From the NCBI GenBank assembly GCA_958510875.1, contig OY294068.1, positions 22,672,297 to 22,736,296 of the forward strand: a stretch of 64,000 nucleotides of DNA. The letters are read 5' to 3'. Origin of the DNA: Endomychus coccineus. Taxonomy: Eukaryota > Arthropoda > Insecta > Coleoptera > Endomychidae. The position numbers and the translations under genes are program-made. The notes under the pieces are model-generated. The model was not told where the DNA came from. It saw nothing but the letters and a program-made list of their open reading frames with translations, and did not search any database. This document shows positions 1-13,141 of this stretch, in pieces (the first letter of the stretch is position 1; every line of letters begins with the position of its first letter).

Positions 1-1040
1 GCCGATTTCACAACCACAATGGTATTGTTCCTTTGAATTCTGTGAAATTCTGGTTTCTTGGCGCTTTCCCAATTCGATTCCTTTGGGTTAAGCTTATTTT
101 GTAACCACTTACTTTTCTTTATTGAATAGAGTACACACAAATTAATATTTTTAAAGGAGGTCATTTACTTTCAGGTTTTTAGTTTGTTTTGCAATACATA
201 TTCTTAACCAATATGATAATTAGGTTCACAATCAGCATTAGATGATTAACATTTTTACATATCGCTATATCCTTCAATGGTCTTGAATTGGAAACGTTCA
301 GGTTCAGTTGTGGGTGTTGAGACCTGACAGTTTTTTGAACTCTCTTCACCCATTGCGATAAACGTGTTCATCCATCTTGCTAACATAATGCTTTCTCATA
401 TAAACTTTGTGGTTTCATAGATTTTCACATGTTCACACTATAACTGCCACTTTTTATATTAATTCCAACTTGCCGAAAGGTCATGACTATAATTTGTCTT
501 ACAATCAACTTGAACTCGTCGAGTCCAACGGTCTGTTGGTGAAGTCCATAATTAATTATATCTATTGTTTTTCATGATATACAATGGTACAAACCAACGG
601 TAGATATGTTTTATTTCCTCCAATATCACTAGCTGGTCAATCAAGTTATGATTTCAAAGTGAAATCACACCAGATAAGGCATTGGACACAGTGCGGGTTC
701 AAAGGATAACAGTATTATTTTCCTGACTACTGTTTCTAGAGCTGAATATCTTGCTAATTGAAAATAAAATTAAACAGTCGTTACAGTCAATGGTTTCATT
801 AATACACGTTCCAGAAGATAATATTAACAAGATAAGATTTCGTACAATCAATAATATAACTAAACATTGACTAGCCCATTTTCAATACGTAAATATGATA
901 TCTCATTCTTCGATTTATACTCGAAAATATTGATTTTGTAACTTTTATCGTCAAATTAACGTCGTATATGTTTTGTAATTGAAATTAACCGTATTAATTA
1001 TGCATTTATTTTAAATGTATTTTTTTTTCATTCTGTTTAG
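1..1040. other. no gene seen; AT-rich non-coding sequence
   Basis: No open frame here resembles a known protein and I see no repeat shared with the rest of the window. It may be an intron or intergenic DNA ending at the candidate micro-exon at 1041. Confidence 0.4.
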
Positions 1041-1081
1041 GTTACTTGGTGCGCATTCGTGATGCCTTAGTAACGCCGTCG
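1041..1081 (+). other. candidate 41-bp micro-exon
   Basis: A pyrimidine-rich tract ending TTTAG precedes a GC-richer 41-bp stretch, which is followed directly by GTAAGAA, a near-ideal donor. One frame is open across it (reading YLVRIRDALVTPS). The base composition contrasts with the AT-rich surroundings. I see no partner exon, so this is only a splice-signal candidate and could be chance. Confidence 0.2.
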
Positions 1082-1375
1082 GTAAGAACATCATGAATTA
1101 CAATCCTTTTCCTTTTTTTTTGAAAATTGCGAAGCTTATTTCAGGCCATGTTCAAAGTTTTAATTTTGCTTGGGGACCATTCAAGTATTACGTAACGCTA
1201 ATTCAAAAAGTTTGGCCCCTATCACCAGCGTATCGAAACGAATTTTATCACAGCTTCGGAAAAATATTTTATGAAATGTAAGAAGGGCAGGTTCAGATTA
1301 GTTGTATTGACCTTCGATGTATTTATTATATTTCCAATTTTTTTGTGAATTTTCATCGTGACAAACATGTCTTTT

Positions 1376-3308
1376 AGTGGAGTAAATCTGGCGAGAAAAA
1401 AGGCAAGATTGGCGAAAATTTTACGATGCTTAGCGACCCGGTGGAAAGTGTTTGTTAGGGTACCAATAACAACCCCCTGAAATTTATATTTCCCAAAGTG
1501 GGTGCAACCCCCTTTTTTGGGCCAGAAAGGTCTTTTTTGACATTTTTAAGGGTGGTTTAGCAAAAAAAAATTAATATCTCTGGTTGTATTGAAAATTAAG
1601 AAACCAAAGTAGAACCCTCTCACTGTGAATGTCCAAGGAACTTCCAGTCCAAATTTCAAGTTGATTCGATCTCCCCCTCCCCGTAATAGATATATTTATA
1701 CTCATATATGCAAGGAATCTTGCGTAACGGCTAACTCAGTCATTTTTCTACCGATTTGGCTGAAATTTGGGCTGAAGATAGGAGTTATGGTCTTAAAACT
1801 ACCCTATAAATTTCAAGTGAAAATATTGAATAGTTTTTCAGAAATTCAACTTTAAGTCAATTTTTTAGTTATTTTTCAAATTAAGATATCTCATGTCATT
1901 TACATCCGATCTGGATCTGCTTTGCGGGAAAATGTAGGTTTTTGCATATAGTCTTATGTCATGGAACTCATTTTTTATTTATTTTTTTCCAGCCTATATT
2001 GGCCATTTTATTTTCGGTATTAATATCCCCAAGACTTGTGTCAAATTAATTAATTTGAAGTTTCTAAAAATGCGAAATTTCGCAATTTCAGACGAATATT
2101 GTGAGACTCAGAAGTTGAGATAGCGCTTTGGGCTCCGGAATTTTCACGTGGCTTATCGAAATTAGAAGGTTCAAATTGTATAAAAACACAATTGCATGAA
2201 CGCCAGACGTCCTATGTAATTAGCTACGAACGTAATCATTTTGACGTTTCCCTCGAGATGCTTGGTACGCGTCAGTTAGAGTTTATACATTTTACCTCGG
2301 TCTTGTTATGTTGTGGCGGTTTCGTGCCCCGTGCGGGCGGCAACAGTTGCAATAAAGTATTTTCGGCTGTGGGCCGCTAACTTTCACCCGCTTAGGGTAT
2401 ATTTTAGTAGCTAGAAAATTCCCTTTCGTACGTCGCACGTTAACGCGCGTAGCTGAGGCCTGAGAGTACCTGTTTCTATTTTAATTAAAGTTTTCTATTT
2501 AATGGACATTTATCGAAAAAAGAAGGGCCGTCGGGCACTGTCCGATATCTTATCTACTACATGGAGCGAAAACGGCACGCGAAAAGTCGTATAAAGCCGT
2601 ATTAGGTACAACCAGTTTGCACTTTTATAACTCGCCAGATACGCGCTCCTCACGTGAACGTCATTCAATTTATCTCATATTAACCAAAATGGTCAATATA
2701 GACCGGAAAAAAATTATAAAAAAATGTGTTCCATGACATAAAACTATATGCGAATACCTACATTTTCTCGCAAAGCAGATCCCAATCGGATGTAAATGAC
2801 ATGAGATATCTTAATTTGAAAAATAACTAAAAAATTGACTTAAAAATGAATTTCTGAAAAACCATTCAATATTTTCACTTGAAGTTCAGAGGGTAGTTTT
2901 GAGACCATAACATCTATCTTCAGTTTGAATTTCAGCCAACTCGGTCAAAAAATGACCCAGTTAGCCGTTACGCAAGATTCCTTGCATATATGAGTATATA
3001 TATATTTATTACTAGGAGGGGGGAAGTCGGATCAACTTGAAATTTGGACTGGAAGTTCCTTGGACATTGACAATAAAAGGGTTCTACTTTGTTTTCTTAA
3101 TTTTCAATACAACCAGAGATATTAATTTTTTTTTGCTAAACTACCCTTAAAAATGTCAAAAAACCTCTTTTTGGCCAAAAAAAAGAGGTTGCACCCACTT
3201 TGGGAAATATAAATTTCAGGGGGTTGTTATTGGTACCACAATAAACATTTTCCACCTGGTCGCTAAGCATCGTAAGATTTTCGCCAACAATTTGCCAGAT
3301 TTACTCCA
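1376..3308. mobile_element. foldback element, family A copy 1 (long inverted repeats)
   Basis: The left end begins AGTGGAGTAAATCTGGCGAG and the right end is its reverse complement, ending TTTGCCAGATTTACTCCA. The inverted arms run for several hundred bases with scattered mismatches, so the element can fold back on itself. The centre (about 2230-2660) is a GC-richer block shared with copies 2 and 3 and, in part, with 61.95-62.18 kb. No transposase is seen, so this is non-autonomous. The target duplication is not clear at this copy. Confidence 0.75.
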
Positions 3309-4060
3309 ATATTTTTTCTACCTTTGACTTTAAATAATTCGTGGGCATGTCCAAAAGTCACTGTACCAGTATTTAGGTATTTTCTGGTTCAATGTCAATA
3401 GCTTCCGGCACGACATGCGCAGTCATCCGCGAGCGACTATCAAAGCGCCCTCTTTAGTTTTAATCATATTTGACCCCCCACCCATCTGTAGGATGCGTAA
3501 CCAATAACTGGGTCCACCATCTCCTAATTGCGTTATGTAATACTTGGAAGGTTCCTTGTGGTGTGTACCTACTGAATTCAAATCGCTGTATACAGTGTGG
3601 AAACATTGAATGGGATAAATTCCATGAAAAGGATATCCAGGCGCACATCAATTTTCATTCTGAGGCACTTCCGTGATGTTAATATCCTCATTTTAGTTTT
3701 GAGATATTTATAGAACCAGAAATCATTCGAGACTTTGGGGGCTAATGAAATGAACATCGTTGTTATTTTACAACATTGGCGAAATGTATCGTTGCCGTGT
3801 TCTTTAAACTCTAACACAATTGGAAGGCATTGCAAAGCTAAATGAAATAACCCATTCCTGTTCTATTAGGACATGAGAGAAAATCAAACTTGTAGTATTT
3901 TTCGAATTTATCCTAGTTTCCACACCGTATATCGCTATTGCTTCTGTTTTTCCCTCATTTTGATGTTATATTAAGTAGGCACCTATCTCAAGTCTTGCTC
4001 GAAACCTTCCGCAAGACTCAACATGGTTAATGGCAGTTATAATTTTGACATCCTCACTAC
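3309..4060. other. no gene supported
   Basis: Short open frames near 3470-3680 and 3580-3835 overlap on opposite strands and match no family that I know. I regard them as chance frames. A GC-richer patch near 3405-3450 has no evident function. Confidence 0.4.
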
Positions 4061-4460
4061 TAGAGAGTTAGGCCATCACCTAGAATTTGTGTCGCCACCA
4101 ACTCGCCCCTCGGGAAATTTGTTGAAGTTGAATCTCCAGACTACCAATACTATTAAAGGGCCATGAAATTGAATTGAATGCATTCACATAGACTCTAATA
4201 AAATTGAGACCATTTTGTGCAAAGGCAGTCTTTCCTACCAGACATGTTACTTAGATGAATGTATAATTTTATTTTTTCGAAAAAATGAAATTTTGTTGTT
4301 GCTGTTGATACTAAAACCTGAAACAATCTTTAGAACATCAATCACATTTTCATTAAAAAGAATTGAAAAAACATGCAGTTTCAGAAATTTTATGAAAAAT
4401 TTCACTTAAATTCTTGTTCTTGAATTTTGAAATAAAGTCATTATCATCTTCTTTGATCCA
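4040..4460. repeat. dispersed repeat R, copy 1
   Basis: This roughly 400-bp block resembles sequence at 36.15-36.50 kb and 37.69-37.86 kb. Shared landmarks are the string around TAGGCCATCACCTAGAATTT, then AAACCTGAAACAATCTTT and a GAAGAATT(T/G)-rich tail. It is non-coding and of unknown class. Confidence 0.55.
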
Positions 4461-6480
4461 ATTACTTAATCTCATCAGATATTCTAGTAGTACAGTCCCT
4501 CGGTAATTTTTAGGGTTCAAATATTTACGTTCCTTGATTTTGGTTAATTCGTATGTTTTCGGGTGAGCACCAAACGAATATGGACATTAAAAATGTCTGG
4601 GCCCTATGCTACTCGAGGAACTTTTTCCATTTTTAGGTCCAAATTGCCCCGATTTTGGTGTTTTTTCAATTTTTAGAAAAATTCGACTCCACTCGATCAT
4701 TTTATGACAGAAAAAGTTGTAAGACATCAAAACGACTGAAATGACGCCAGTAAGAGGGGCCTAATATAGGGCCCACAAAGTGCGATATTTGAGCAAAATC
4801 ACACGTATGCTCAATTGTCAATTATAAGATGACTGTTTGTCGTATCAACTAATGCTTAACATGCTTTGATAGTATTTTGTGTGTACTTTAATATGAGTTT
4901 GTCATTTGTTTGACATTTGCAAAGGGGGTGCTGCAATCGCTCTTTCCGTAACAAACGTAATTTTGCCATTGCGGGCCGAAAAAGTAACCAAAATTCAAAC
5001 TAAAGATATTGATGACTTTCACCTATGAACCAAAATCCAACCACTTTGGTTCATATAGGCCGATATGAGACCATTTAAAAAAAAAGAAGCGCGAAAAATG
5101 AGAAACATTTTTAGGTTAGAAAGTTAGTTAAATAGCTGAAACAGTTACGCAAATTTTGATACCAAGCACGATCTTCTAGGTTGCGTCAATCCCGAGAAAA
5201 CTCATGCTAAGCCTTTTGGGTGATGGTATTATTATCATCAATATTATTATTATTATGATGTTGTATCATAATTATCAAAAGAAAAAAGTCTCCCAAGTAG
5301 GATCGAACCCGGCTTAACGCAAGTGTACATCATCTTTGATAATTAAGAATTGGAAGTTTTAGTCGATTTTTTTTTGTGTGACTGGCAAACGCTGAAGCGG
5401 GGAAAATGGTATATTGAGATAGCCACAAGAAGCATCTATAGGCTGAACCAAGGTTTGTAACGAAACACCCAAAATTCTCCACTGCACTCGCACTGACTGA
5501 AATATGGTGAACCATAATCCTTACGTTCGCGGCACGATTGCTCCATGGCTTCAGTTGAACATGTTATGGAGTTTACTGAGTCAATGTATCGGCCTCTTGT
5601 CAAGGCAGCTATGATCTTTACTTGAAAATGATAAAATATTTGCTGTATTCAACATGGAATTTATGAAGACACATTTGGTTGATGACAAATTTAAAAAACA
5701 ATATAGATGACTGCGCCCTATGGCGAATCGTTTGTTATATCTTTAAGTTCAACTAATTTTTGCACATTTTTATTTTTATACTATGTAAACGTTTGAGATT
5801 ATTTTACGTACATCAACAATTTTATTAGTGGTAAAATACTTGCAGAAACTGTTTTCGTTTGTTTATCAAAATAAAAATGGAAATATTGAGGTCGTCGAAC
5901 TGTATAGACACAATGCACGGAAACTTCACTTCAGAGATGCGCGCAATATTTTGGGAGAGTAACAAAGGGCAATGTTTGCAGTGAGAATTATTCGTTCAAA
6001 TCCAATTCAGTTATTTTCCTCCCTAACACTGCTTCAACAGTTAGATCTGCCAAAAAGTAGAGAGACGTAAGATATACTTTCGTGCTGGTTTAACTTTATT
6101 CAACTGAGTGAATATTAGGAAGAGTGTATTGGGTTCCAACGAATAACTCGATCAAACAAGACAAGAAGAGTGTGGTTAATTTATTTAAGATGTATATTAT
6201 ATAAACGACCCACTATAAATTCTGGTAGCTTGGTGTGTCCTTCGACCTGTACTTGGTGACCCAAGATAATGTGGAACGAAAGATTATCATATTATACTCT
6301 TGTTGTAACTTATCTATCGACGTTCCAGTTTGAAGGTCAAAGTAAACACTGATAAGATTTGAATGGGACATCTTAAATGAATTGTTTTACGCGCATTTTC
6401 AACAGTCCGATGCCTACTGTCGTGCCTATAACATTTGTGCCGAATCAGTGCCTTACAGGGGATTGGGAACGCTCCCATCC
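4461..6480. other. no gene seen; AT-rich non-coding sequence
   Basis: The only open frame of note (5330-5515, minus) matches nothing I recognise. Around 5290-5310 a short string on the minus strand reads GGGTTCGATCC, like a tRNA T-arm, but I could not build a tRNA around it. Confidence 0.4.
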
Positions 6481-7400
6481 TCAGGTTAGAATCACTACCA
6501 TTTTGCTATCCTTCATGTTTTATTGAATGCTAATAGAGTTGTTTGTGCTATGTGCTAATTGCTATTAATTTAGTAGCATTTGTCATGTAGATTTTATAAC
6601 TTTATTTTGAACTACAAACGTCCCAAATTTTAAAATATCCTAGTACCTTAGAAATGCCCCGCCACTTATTTTATTATCGTTCCAAACATCGAATAATAGT
6701 TTTCCATCACAAATAATAGTTTTCGATTTATTTTATCTAACCTACGACTATGCCACCACCGGTAGATTTTGATTAAAGTATTGACTTTAATCAATGCTGG
6801 GATCTGTCTGCATTTGGATCGAAGAATTTTTGATTCAAATTTTCTTCTATAAGACGAAACCGCGTATTTGATGCTTTAAATCGGGAACTCTAAAACTTTT
6901 TTGCGATCTCAACTTTGTCATCCCTATGAATATTCAAAAAAAAGTTATGAAGCAAATTAATCTGGAAGATAGATTTCAGGGTCAGCTATCGATGGGAAAT
7001 CAATTACAAATTCAAAAACAATTCATTTCGAGTAAATTAATCTGATATAGTTGATAATGATAAAACAACTAGAGGAAAATGCATGTCCAAATTATATATC
7101 TGAATTTCTCGAAATTTTATCAATCTTACCTCAGTCCATATACATTTGAACTCGTTATATTAAAGTGCTAAGCAAGGTCATATCTACGACGTTCATATTA
7201 GTATTTGAAATTATCTCTTCGTCTTATTCTTATCAACTCGTTTAGCATATTAAAATATTTCCTCTTGGTAGATTATTGACTTAGTGATTATTAGTTTTAT
7301 TTTGTGCCCGTGTGTGAATGCTCTATTTGGAACCACTAAAAATATATTCGCTTCTCTGCAAACGTTTTGACAAAAAATAATCATGGAATAAAACTTTATT
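6480..7400. repeat. ODC-upstream-like block D, copy 1
   Basis: Sequence here recurs at 11.39-12.08 kb and 17.15-17.90 kb. Its second half (about 7.05-7.38 kb) is also recognisably similar to 42.82-43.26 kb, directly upstream of ornithine decarboxylase copy 2. Landmarks are ATTAAAGTGCTAAGCAAGGT, TTTTGTGCCCGTGTG and TTTTGACAAAAAATAATCA. No coding frame is seen. I infer that the block derives from the 5' flank of an ODC gene. Confidence 0.6.
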
Positions 7401-7593
7401 CCAAGTTTTGTGAATTGAATGTGAGAGAAGAGGGTTCATATCTCTTCTAACTTACTGATTTTAATCTTTGACACATTATTTATCCTTCAATGGTGACGTC
7501 ACATCAATCCTTTCGGTACGTCGCCAACTAAGTGACAGTGATTGGCTGTAGTCCATCAAAAGTGGGAAAAAATAGGGATCGTGATTATTACTA

Positions 7594-8499
7594 TTAATAA
7601 ACAATAAAAAACCATTTTCAATTAACAAATGAAATGTCTTTTATAACAAATGGAATATCTCGACCTCTTTTAATCCAAAGTTTCTGAAATTTGGTATCAT
7701 GCGGTTTTTTGGTCCGCTGAACCCGAGTTTGAAGTCGGAAAATAGTAAATCCGGTCCGTTTGCTGGAAAACTCGGAAAATTTTACCAAATCTTAGCAACA
7801 AACAAATTTTTGTGTGTGGTATTGAAATAATAAGATGTCGTGATTCATTTTCCAGAGAACTATAATTGCTTTTGATTTTATAACTTTAAAATAATACTCG
7901 GCGACCACAAAAACATATAATTTGACATGTTGGATAAGGACCGAGACCGGAATATGAAGGAAAAAGACAATTGTCCAGAATCTTCCTCCTTTTAGTGAAA
8001 TTTGTACCGAGAACCATCACGGTACCTTATTATTCCAATAACACTGACTAAATTTTTTTTTTTAACAAAATAATTAAAGTTTGTCGTGTAGAAATGGTAA
8101 ATTTTCATTTTTCGGAGTTGTCCGGGTAACTATCGTCCGTTTTGATTTTATTACACGTTGGACGAGCACGGAGATAGGAAATATGAAGAAAAAACGATCC
8201 AATTTTCCAGAATTTCCCTTCTTTTAGTGAAAATTGTACGAGACACATCACGGCATCTTATTATTTCAACACCACCATAGTCCGAGAAAAAATTTTGTTT
8301 GTTGCTAAGATTTGGTAAAATTTCCCAAGTTTTTCATCAAACGGGCCGGATTTTCCATTTTCCTACTTCAAATTCGGGTTCAGCGGACCAAAAAAATACC
8401 TCATTTCAGAAAATTTGGATTAAAAGAACCCGAGATATTCTATTTGTTATAAAAGACATTCCATTTGTTAATTGAAAATAGTTTTTCATTGTTTATTAA
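7594..8499. mobile_element. foldback element with TA target duplication
   Basis: The termini are TTAATAAACAATAAAAAACC and its inverse, with arms covering most of the element. A TA lies on both sides (7592-7593 and 8500-8501). The flanks joined across one TA match, in reverse complement, the uninterrupted sequence at 9071-9096, and also the same place in the second unit near 12.47 kb. Those are unoccupied sites. The TA duplication suggests mobilisation by a Tc1/mariner-type enzyme; no transposase is encoded. Confidence 0.75.
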
Positions 8500-8757
8500 T
8501 ACCGGGATATCAAAAATTATCTTGGTCAAGGGTGGTTGTGAAATCTTAAACGTGTGTCTTACTTTACGTTTGAAATAATTATGTCACTGTCACACTGAAA
8601 TCGTCAATAACCTACGAATTTCATACCTATTTATTTCAGTTGTAAAACAATAATGATCTACAAATTATGAAATAACGGTTTTAGTAACAAGAAAAACTAA
8701 ATTACAGTAATTGTTGGAAATGTCCGTTTTGTCCGATGCACAAGTTGACGCGCATCC

Positions 8758-9021
8758 TCATGCTGTGAAAACCGTTTTGCAGCATTTCTGGCGAACGTCA
8801 TTGACAACTTCTTCTGTACGAACTCTTGGTCTACCAGCACCTTTTTTATGAGTCACACAACCAGTTTCGCGAAACACTTCAACACAATTTGTAAGGCACG
8901 CATAAAAATTGTCCGGTAATATTGCCACGTTTGGGAAGTGCTCTCGAAAATTATCCAAACATTGACTGTATCGCCAATTTCCATTAACTAGCTCACCCGT
9001 TCGAAAATAAGCTTCAATCAT
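8758..9021 (-). pseudogene. DUF4817-like transposase N-terminal fragment, copy 1
   Basis: From an internal Met at 9021 the frame gives a helix-turn-helix-like segment: an EAYFRTGELV start, a FREHFPN core, a VFRETGCV motif, and a basic GRPRVRTEEVV end. This order of blocks is that of the DUF4817 domain found at the N-terminus of many insect mariner-like proteins. The frame stops right after the domain and no catalytic domain follows, so it is a fragment. A near-identical copy is at 12145-12414. Confidence 0.5.
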
Positions 9022-9750
9022 GTAAGACACACGTTTTACATTCCACAACCACCCTTGACCAAGATAATTTTTGATATCCCGGTAGTAATAATCACGAGCC
9101 CCCTTTTTTTCTGACTAACGATGTGTAAGCCATCCTTAACACGATGCAAAAAGAATTTTTCATTTTCGTGCGGTCCATAACATTTTAGATGTTTTTCACA
9201 CTTTTGACTGAACTAGCGTGTTTGGGAATTTCACAATTACGATGCACAATATACAATATAAGTACAGTATAGCAATATTCAAGCAGCAAGCGTTAATATG
9301 CAAATGTGAATCGTCGCTACACAAAGAAAGCGGGTCAAATTTCGGCACTGAATACCGGTGCCAGTAATTCCGCTGATATTTTCATCCTCCGATGAAGAAC
9401 TAATTTTTTTGGTAAATATTTTTTTTCGAATGCAAAGAGCGAGGAGGCAAGGAATACATCCAGTTAATCAAGAGCGAGCAGTTTCACAAATTTCAATTGC
9501 TGTGAGACTTGAGCCGTTTCTTCCACAACGCAGGTCTTGTAAAAACAGCAGAGATCAGAATTTCGACATCATTATAATTTATATTAATAATAATTTCTAT
9601 GAAAGCCCACCTCCGGCTCCGAAAACAATGGATCACTAATTAAAAAGTCATTCTGATTTTATTTCCCATTCAATGAGGCGAAATAATTTCATTTCTAGGA
9701 TTGTAAATAAACGAATTATTGCATTTCTGTAAATTAAAAACTAAATTATT

Positions 9751-11282
9751 AGTGGAGTAAATCTAGCGAGAAAATAAGCAAGGTTGGCGAAAATTTTACG
9801 ATGCATAGCGACCCGGTGGAAAAGTTTCTTTAGGGTACCAACAACAACCTCCTGAAATTTTTATTTCCCAAAGTGGGTGCAACCCTTTTTTTTTGGCCAA
9901 GAAGGTTTTTTTTGACATTTTTAAGGGTAGTTTAGCAACAAAAAATTAATATCTCTGGTTGTATTGAAAATTGAGAAACCTAAGTAGTACCCTTTCATTG
10001 TCAATGTCCAAGGAACTTCCAGTCCAAATGTCAAGCCAAACGGCTAACTCGGTCATTTTTCAACCGAAATTTGGAATGGAGATAGGTGTTATGGTCTCAA
10101 AACTACCCTCTGAATTTCTAGTGAAAATATTGAATAGTTTTCCAGAAATTCAACTTTAAGTAAATTTCTTAGTTATTTTTCAATATCTCATGTCATTTAC
10201 ATCCGATCTGGATCTGCTTTGCAGGAAAATGTAGGTATTTGCATATAGTTTTATGTCCTGGAACTCATTTTCCAATTACTCGTCAGTTAGAGTTTATACA
10301 TTTTACCTCGGTCTTGTTATGTTGGGACCGTTTCGTGTCCCGTGCGGGCGGCGCCAGTTGTGATAAAGTATTTTCGGTTGTGAGCCGCTAGCTTTCACCC
10401 GCTTCGGGTATATTTTAGTAGCTAGAAAATTCCCTTTCGTACGTCGCGCGTAGCTGAGACCTGAGAGTACCTGTTTCTGTTTTAATTAAAGTTTTCTATT
10501 TAATGGACATTTATCGAAAAAAAGAAGGGCCGTCGGGCACGGTCCGATACCTAATCTAACTACATGGAGCGAAAACGGCACGCGAAAAGGCGTCGTAAAG
10601 CCGTATTAGGTACAACCAGTTTGCACTTCGCTAACTCGCCAGCTACGCGCTCCTCACGTGAAAGTTATTCGATTTATCTCAAATTAACCAAAATGGCCAA
10701 TATAGACAGGAAAAAAAATAATTGGAAAATGAGTTCCAGGACGTAAAACTATATGCAAATACCTACATTCTCCCGCAAAGCAGATCCCGATCGGATGTAA
10801 ATGACGTGAGATATCTCAATTTGAAAAATAACTAAAAAATTTACTTAAAGTTGAATTTCTGGAAAACTGTTCAATATTATCTTTTGAAATTCAGATGGTA
10901 GTTTTGAGATCATAACACCTATCCCCAGTCCAAATTTCAGCCAAATCGGTTGAAAAATGACCGAGTTAGCCGTTACTACCTATTACGGGGTGGGGGGAGG
11001 TCGGATCAACTTGAAATTTGGACTGGAATTCCTTGGACATTGACAATAAAAGGGTACTACTTTGGTTTCTTAATTTTTAATACAACCAGAGATATTAATT
11101 TTTTGTTGCTAAATTACCCTTAAAAATGTCAAAAAAACCTTTTTGGCCAAAAAAAAAGGGTTGCACCCACTTTGGGAAATAAAAATTTCAGGAGGTTGTT
11201 GTTGGTACCCTAAAAAAACTTTTTCACCGGGTCGCTATGCATCGTAAAATTTTCGCCATCCATTTGCCAGATTTACTCCACT
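9751..11282. mobile_element. foldback element, family A copy 2
   Basis: The ends are AGTGGAGTAAATCTAGCGAG and GCCAGATTTACTCCACT. The arms have the same internal landmarks as copy 1 (ACCCACTTTGGGAAAT in the right arm and its inverse in the left). The flanks are identical in type to those of copy 3 because both sit inside the segmental duplication. No coding capacity is seen. The central block includes CATGGAGCGAAAACGGCACG, also found at 62.1 kb. Confidence 0.75.
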
Positions 11283-12080
11283 ATATATTGAGCTTGATCA
11301 GTTGAAATGGAAATGGTTTCATACGCTCAATTAATTAATATTTACATATTTTCATATCCATTTATTTTAAACTACTTAGAATCACTACCATAATGTCTTC
11401 TCATATAAATGAACAACAATTATAGATTTCATTACTTCATTTTGAACTGCAAGCGCCCAAAATTTTAAAATATCCTAATACCTTAGAAATGCCCCGCCAC
11501 TTTATTATGCCCCGCCACTTCCAAACATCAAATAATAGTTTTCCATTGATTTGTCATCACAAATAATAGTTTTCGATTTATTTTATCTAACCCTCACAAC
11601 TGTGCCACCACTGGTAGATGCTGATCAATTCACAAACTGGCATCATTGATTACAGTATTGACTTGAATCAATGCTGGGGATCTGCATTTGGATCGAAGAA
11701 TTTTTGTTCCAAATTTTCTTCGATAAGGGGAAACCGCGTATTTGATGCTTTGAGTCGGGAACTCTTGACTTTTTTTTGCGATCTTGCCTTTGTCATCCTG
11801 TGAATATGAAAAACAAAGTTATGAACAAATTAATCTGAAAGATAGATTTCCAGATTTCAGGGTCAGCTATCGATGGGAAATCGATTACATATTTAGAAAC
11901 AATTCATTTCGAGGAAATTAATCTCTGATATAGTTGATGATAATGACACAATTAAAGGAAAATGCCCAAATTAGATATCTGAATTCCTCGAAATATTATC
12001 GATCTTGCCTCAGTTCATATACATTTGAACTCATTATATTAAAGTGCTAAGCAAGGTCATGTCTACGACGTTCATATTAG
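11283..12080. repeat. ODC-upstream-like block D, copy 2
   Basis: This copy starts TATATTGAGCTTGATCAG. That start is the unoccupied version of the site that holds the mariner in unit 2. It is non-coding and stops abruptly at the duplication junction. Confidence 0.6.
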
Positions 12081-12144
12081 AAAAACTAAATTAATTGTTG
12101 GAAATGTCCCCCGTTATGTCTGATGCACAAGTTGACGCGCATCC

Positions 12145-12414
12145 TCATGCTGTGAAAACAGTTTTGCAGCATTTCTGGTGAACGTCATTGACAACTTCTT
12201 CTGTACGAACTCTTGGTCTACCAGCACCTTTTTTATGAGTCACACAACCAGTTTCGCGAAACACTTCAACACAATTTGTAAGGCACGCATAAAAATTGTC
12301 CGGTAATGTTGCCACGTTTGGGAAGTGCTCTCGAAAATTGTCCAAACACAAGCGTTGACTGTATTGCCAATTTCCATTAACTAGCTCACCCGTTCGAAAA
12401 TAAGCTTCAGTCAT
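12145..12414 (-). pseudogene. DUF4817-like transposase N-terminal fragment, copy 2
   Basis: This is the same fragment as at 8758-9021, two codons longer within the core (SQRLCLDNF against SQCLDNF) and with a few substitutions. It ends at the same stop. The copies came from the segmental duplication, so their similarity says nothing about selection on the protein. Confidence 0.5.
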
Positions 12415-13141
12415 GTAAGACACACGTTTTACATTCCACAACCACCCTTGACCAAGATAATTTTTGATATCCCTGTAGTAATAATCACGAGCCCCCTTTT
12501 TTTCTGACTAACGATGTGTAAGCCATCCTTAACACGATGCAAAAAGAATTTTTCATTTTCGTGCGGTCCATAACATTTTAGATGTTTTTCACACTTTTGA
12601 CTGGACTAGCGTGTTTGGGAATTTCACAATTACGATGCACAATAAGCAATATAAGTACAGTATAGCAATATTCAAGCAGCAAGCGTTAATATGCAAATGT
12701 GAATCGTCACACACAAAGAAAGCAGGTCAAATTTCGGCACTGAATACCGCTGCCAGTAATTCCGCTGATATGTTCATCCTCCGATGAAGAATCAATTCTT
12801 TTGGGAAATATTTTATTTTCGAATGCAAAGAGCTAGGCAAGGAATACATCCAGTTAATCAAGAACGAGCAGTTCCACGAATTTCGATTGCTGTGAGACTT
12901 GAGGCGTTTCTTCCACAACGCAGGTCTTGTAAAAAACTGCAGAGATCAGAATTTCGGCATCATTATAATTTATATTAATAATAATTTCTATGAAAGCCCA
13001 CGTCCGGCTCCGAAAACAATGGACCACTAATTGAAAAGTCATTCTGATTTTATTTCCCATTCAATGAGGCGAAATAATTTCATTTCTAGGATTGTAAATA
13101 AACGAATTATTGCATTTCTGTAAATTAAAAATTAAATTATT

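Larger units (their letters stand above)
8690..12080. repeat. tandem segmental duplication, unit 1
   Basis: The order here is a DUF4817-bearing block, foldback A copy 2, then block D. The same order recurs in unit 2 (about 12.08-17.67 kb, interrupted by a mariner). The junction near 12080 joins the end of block D (ending CGTTCATATTAG) directly to the start of the next unit (AAAAACTAAATTA). Copies 1 and 3 of block D instead continue past that point, so this is the duplication breakpoint. Confidence 0.75.

Noticed and set aside
5280..5320. Second tRNA gene on the minus strand
   Set aside because: Only a T-arm-like GGGTTCGATCC is present. No A box at the right distance and no pairing acceptor arm.
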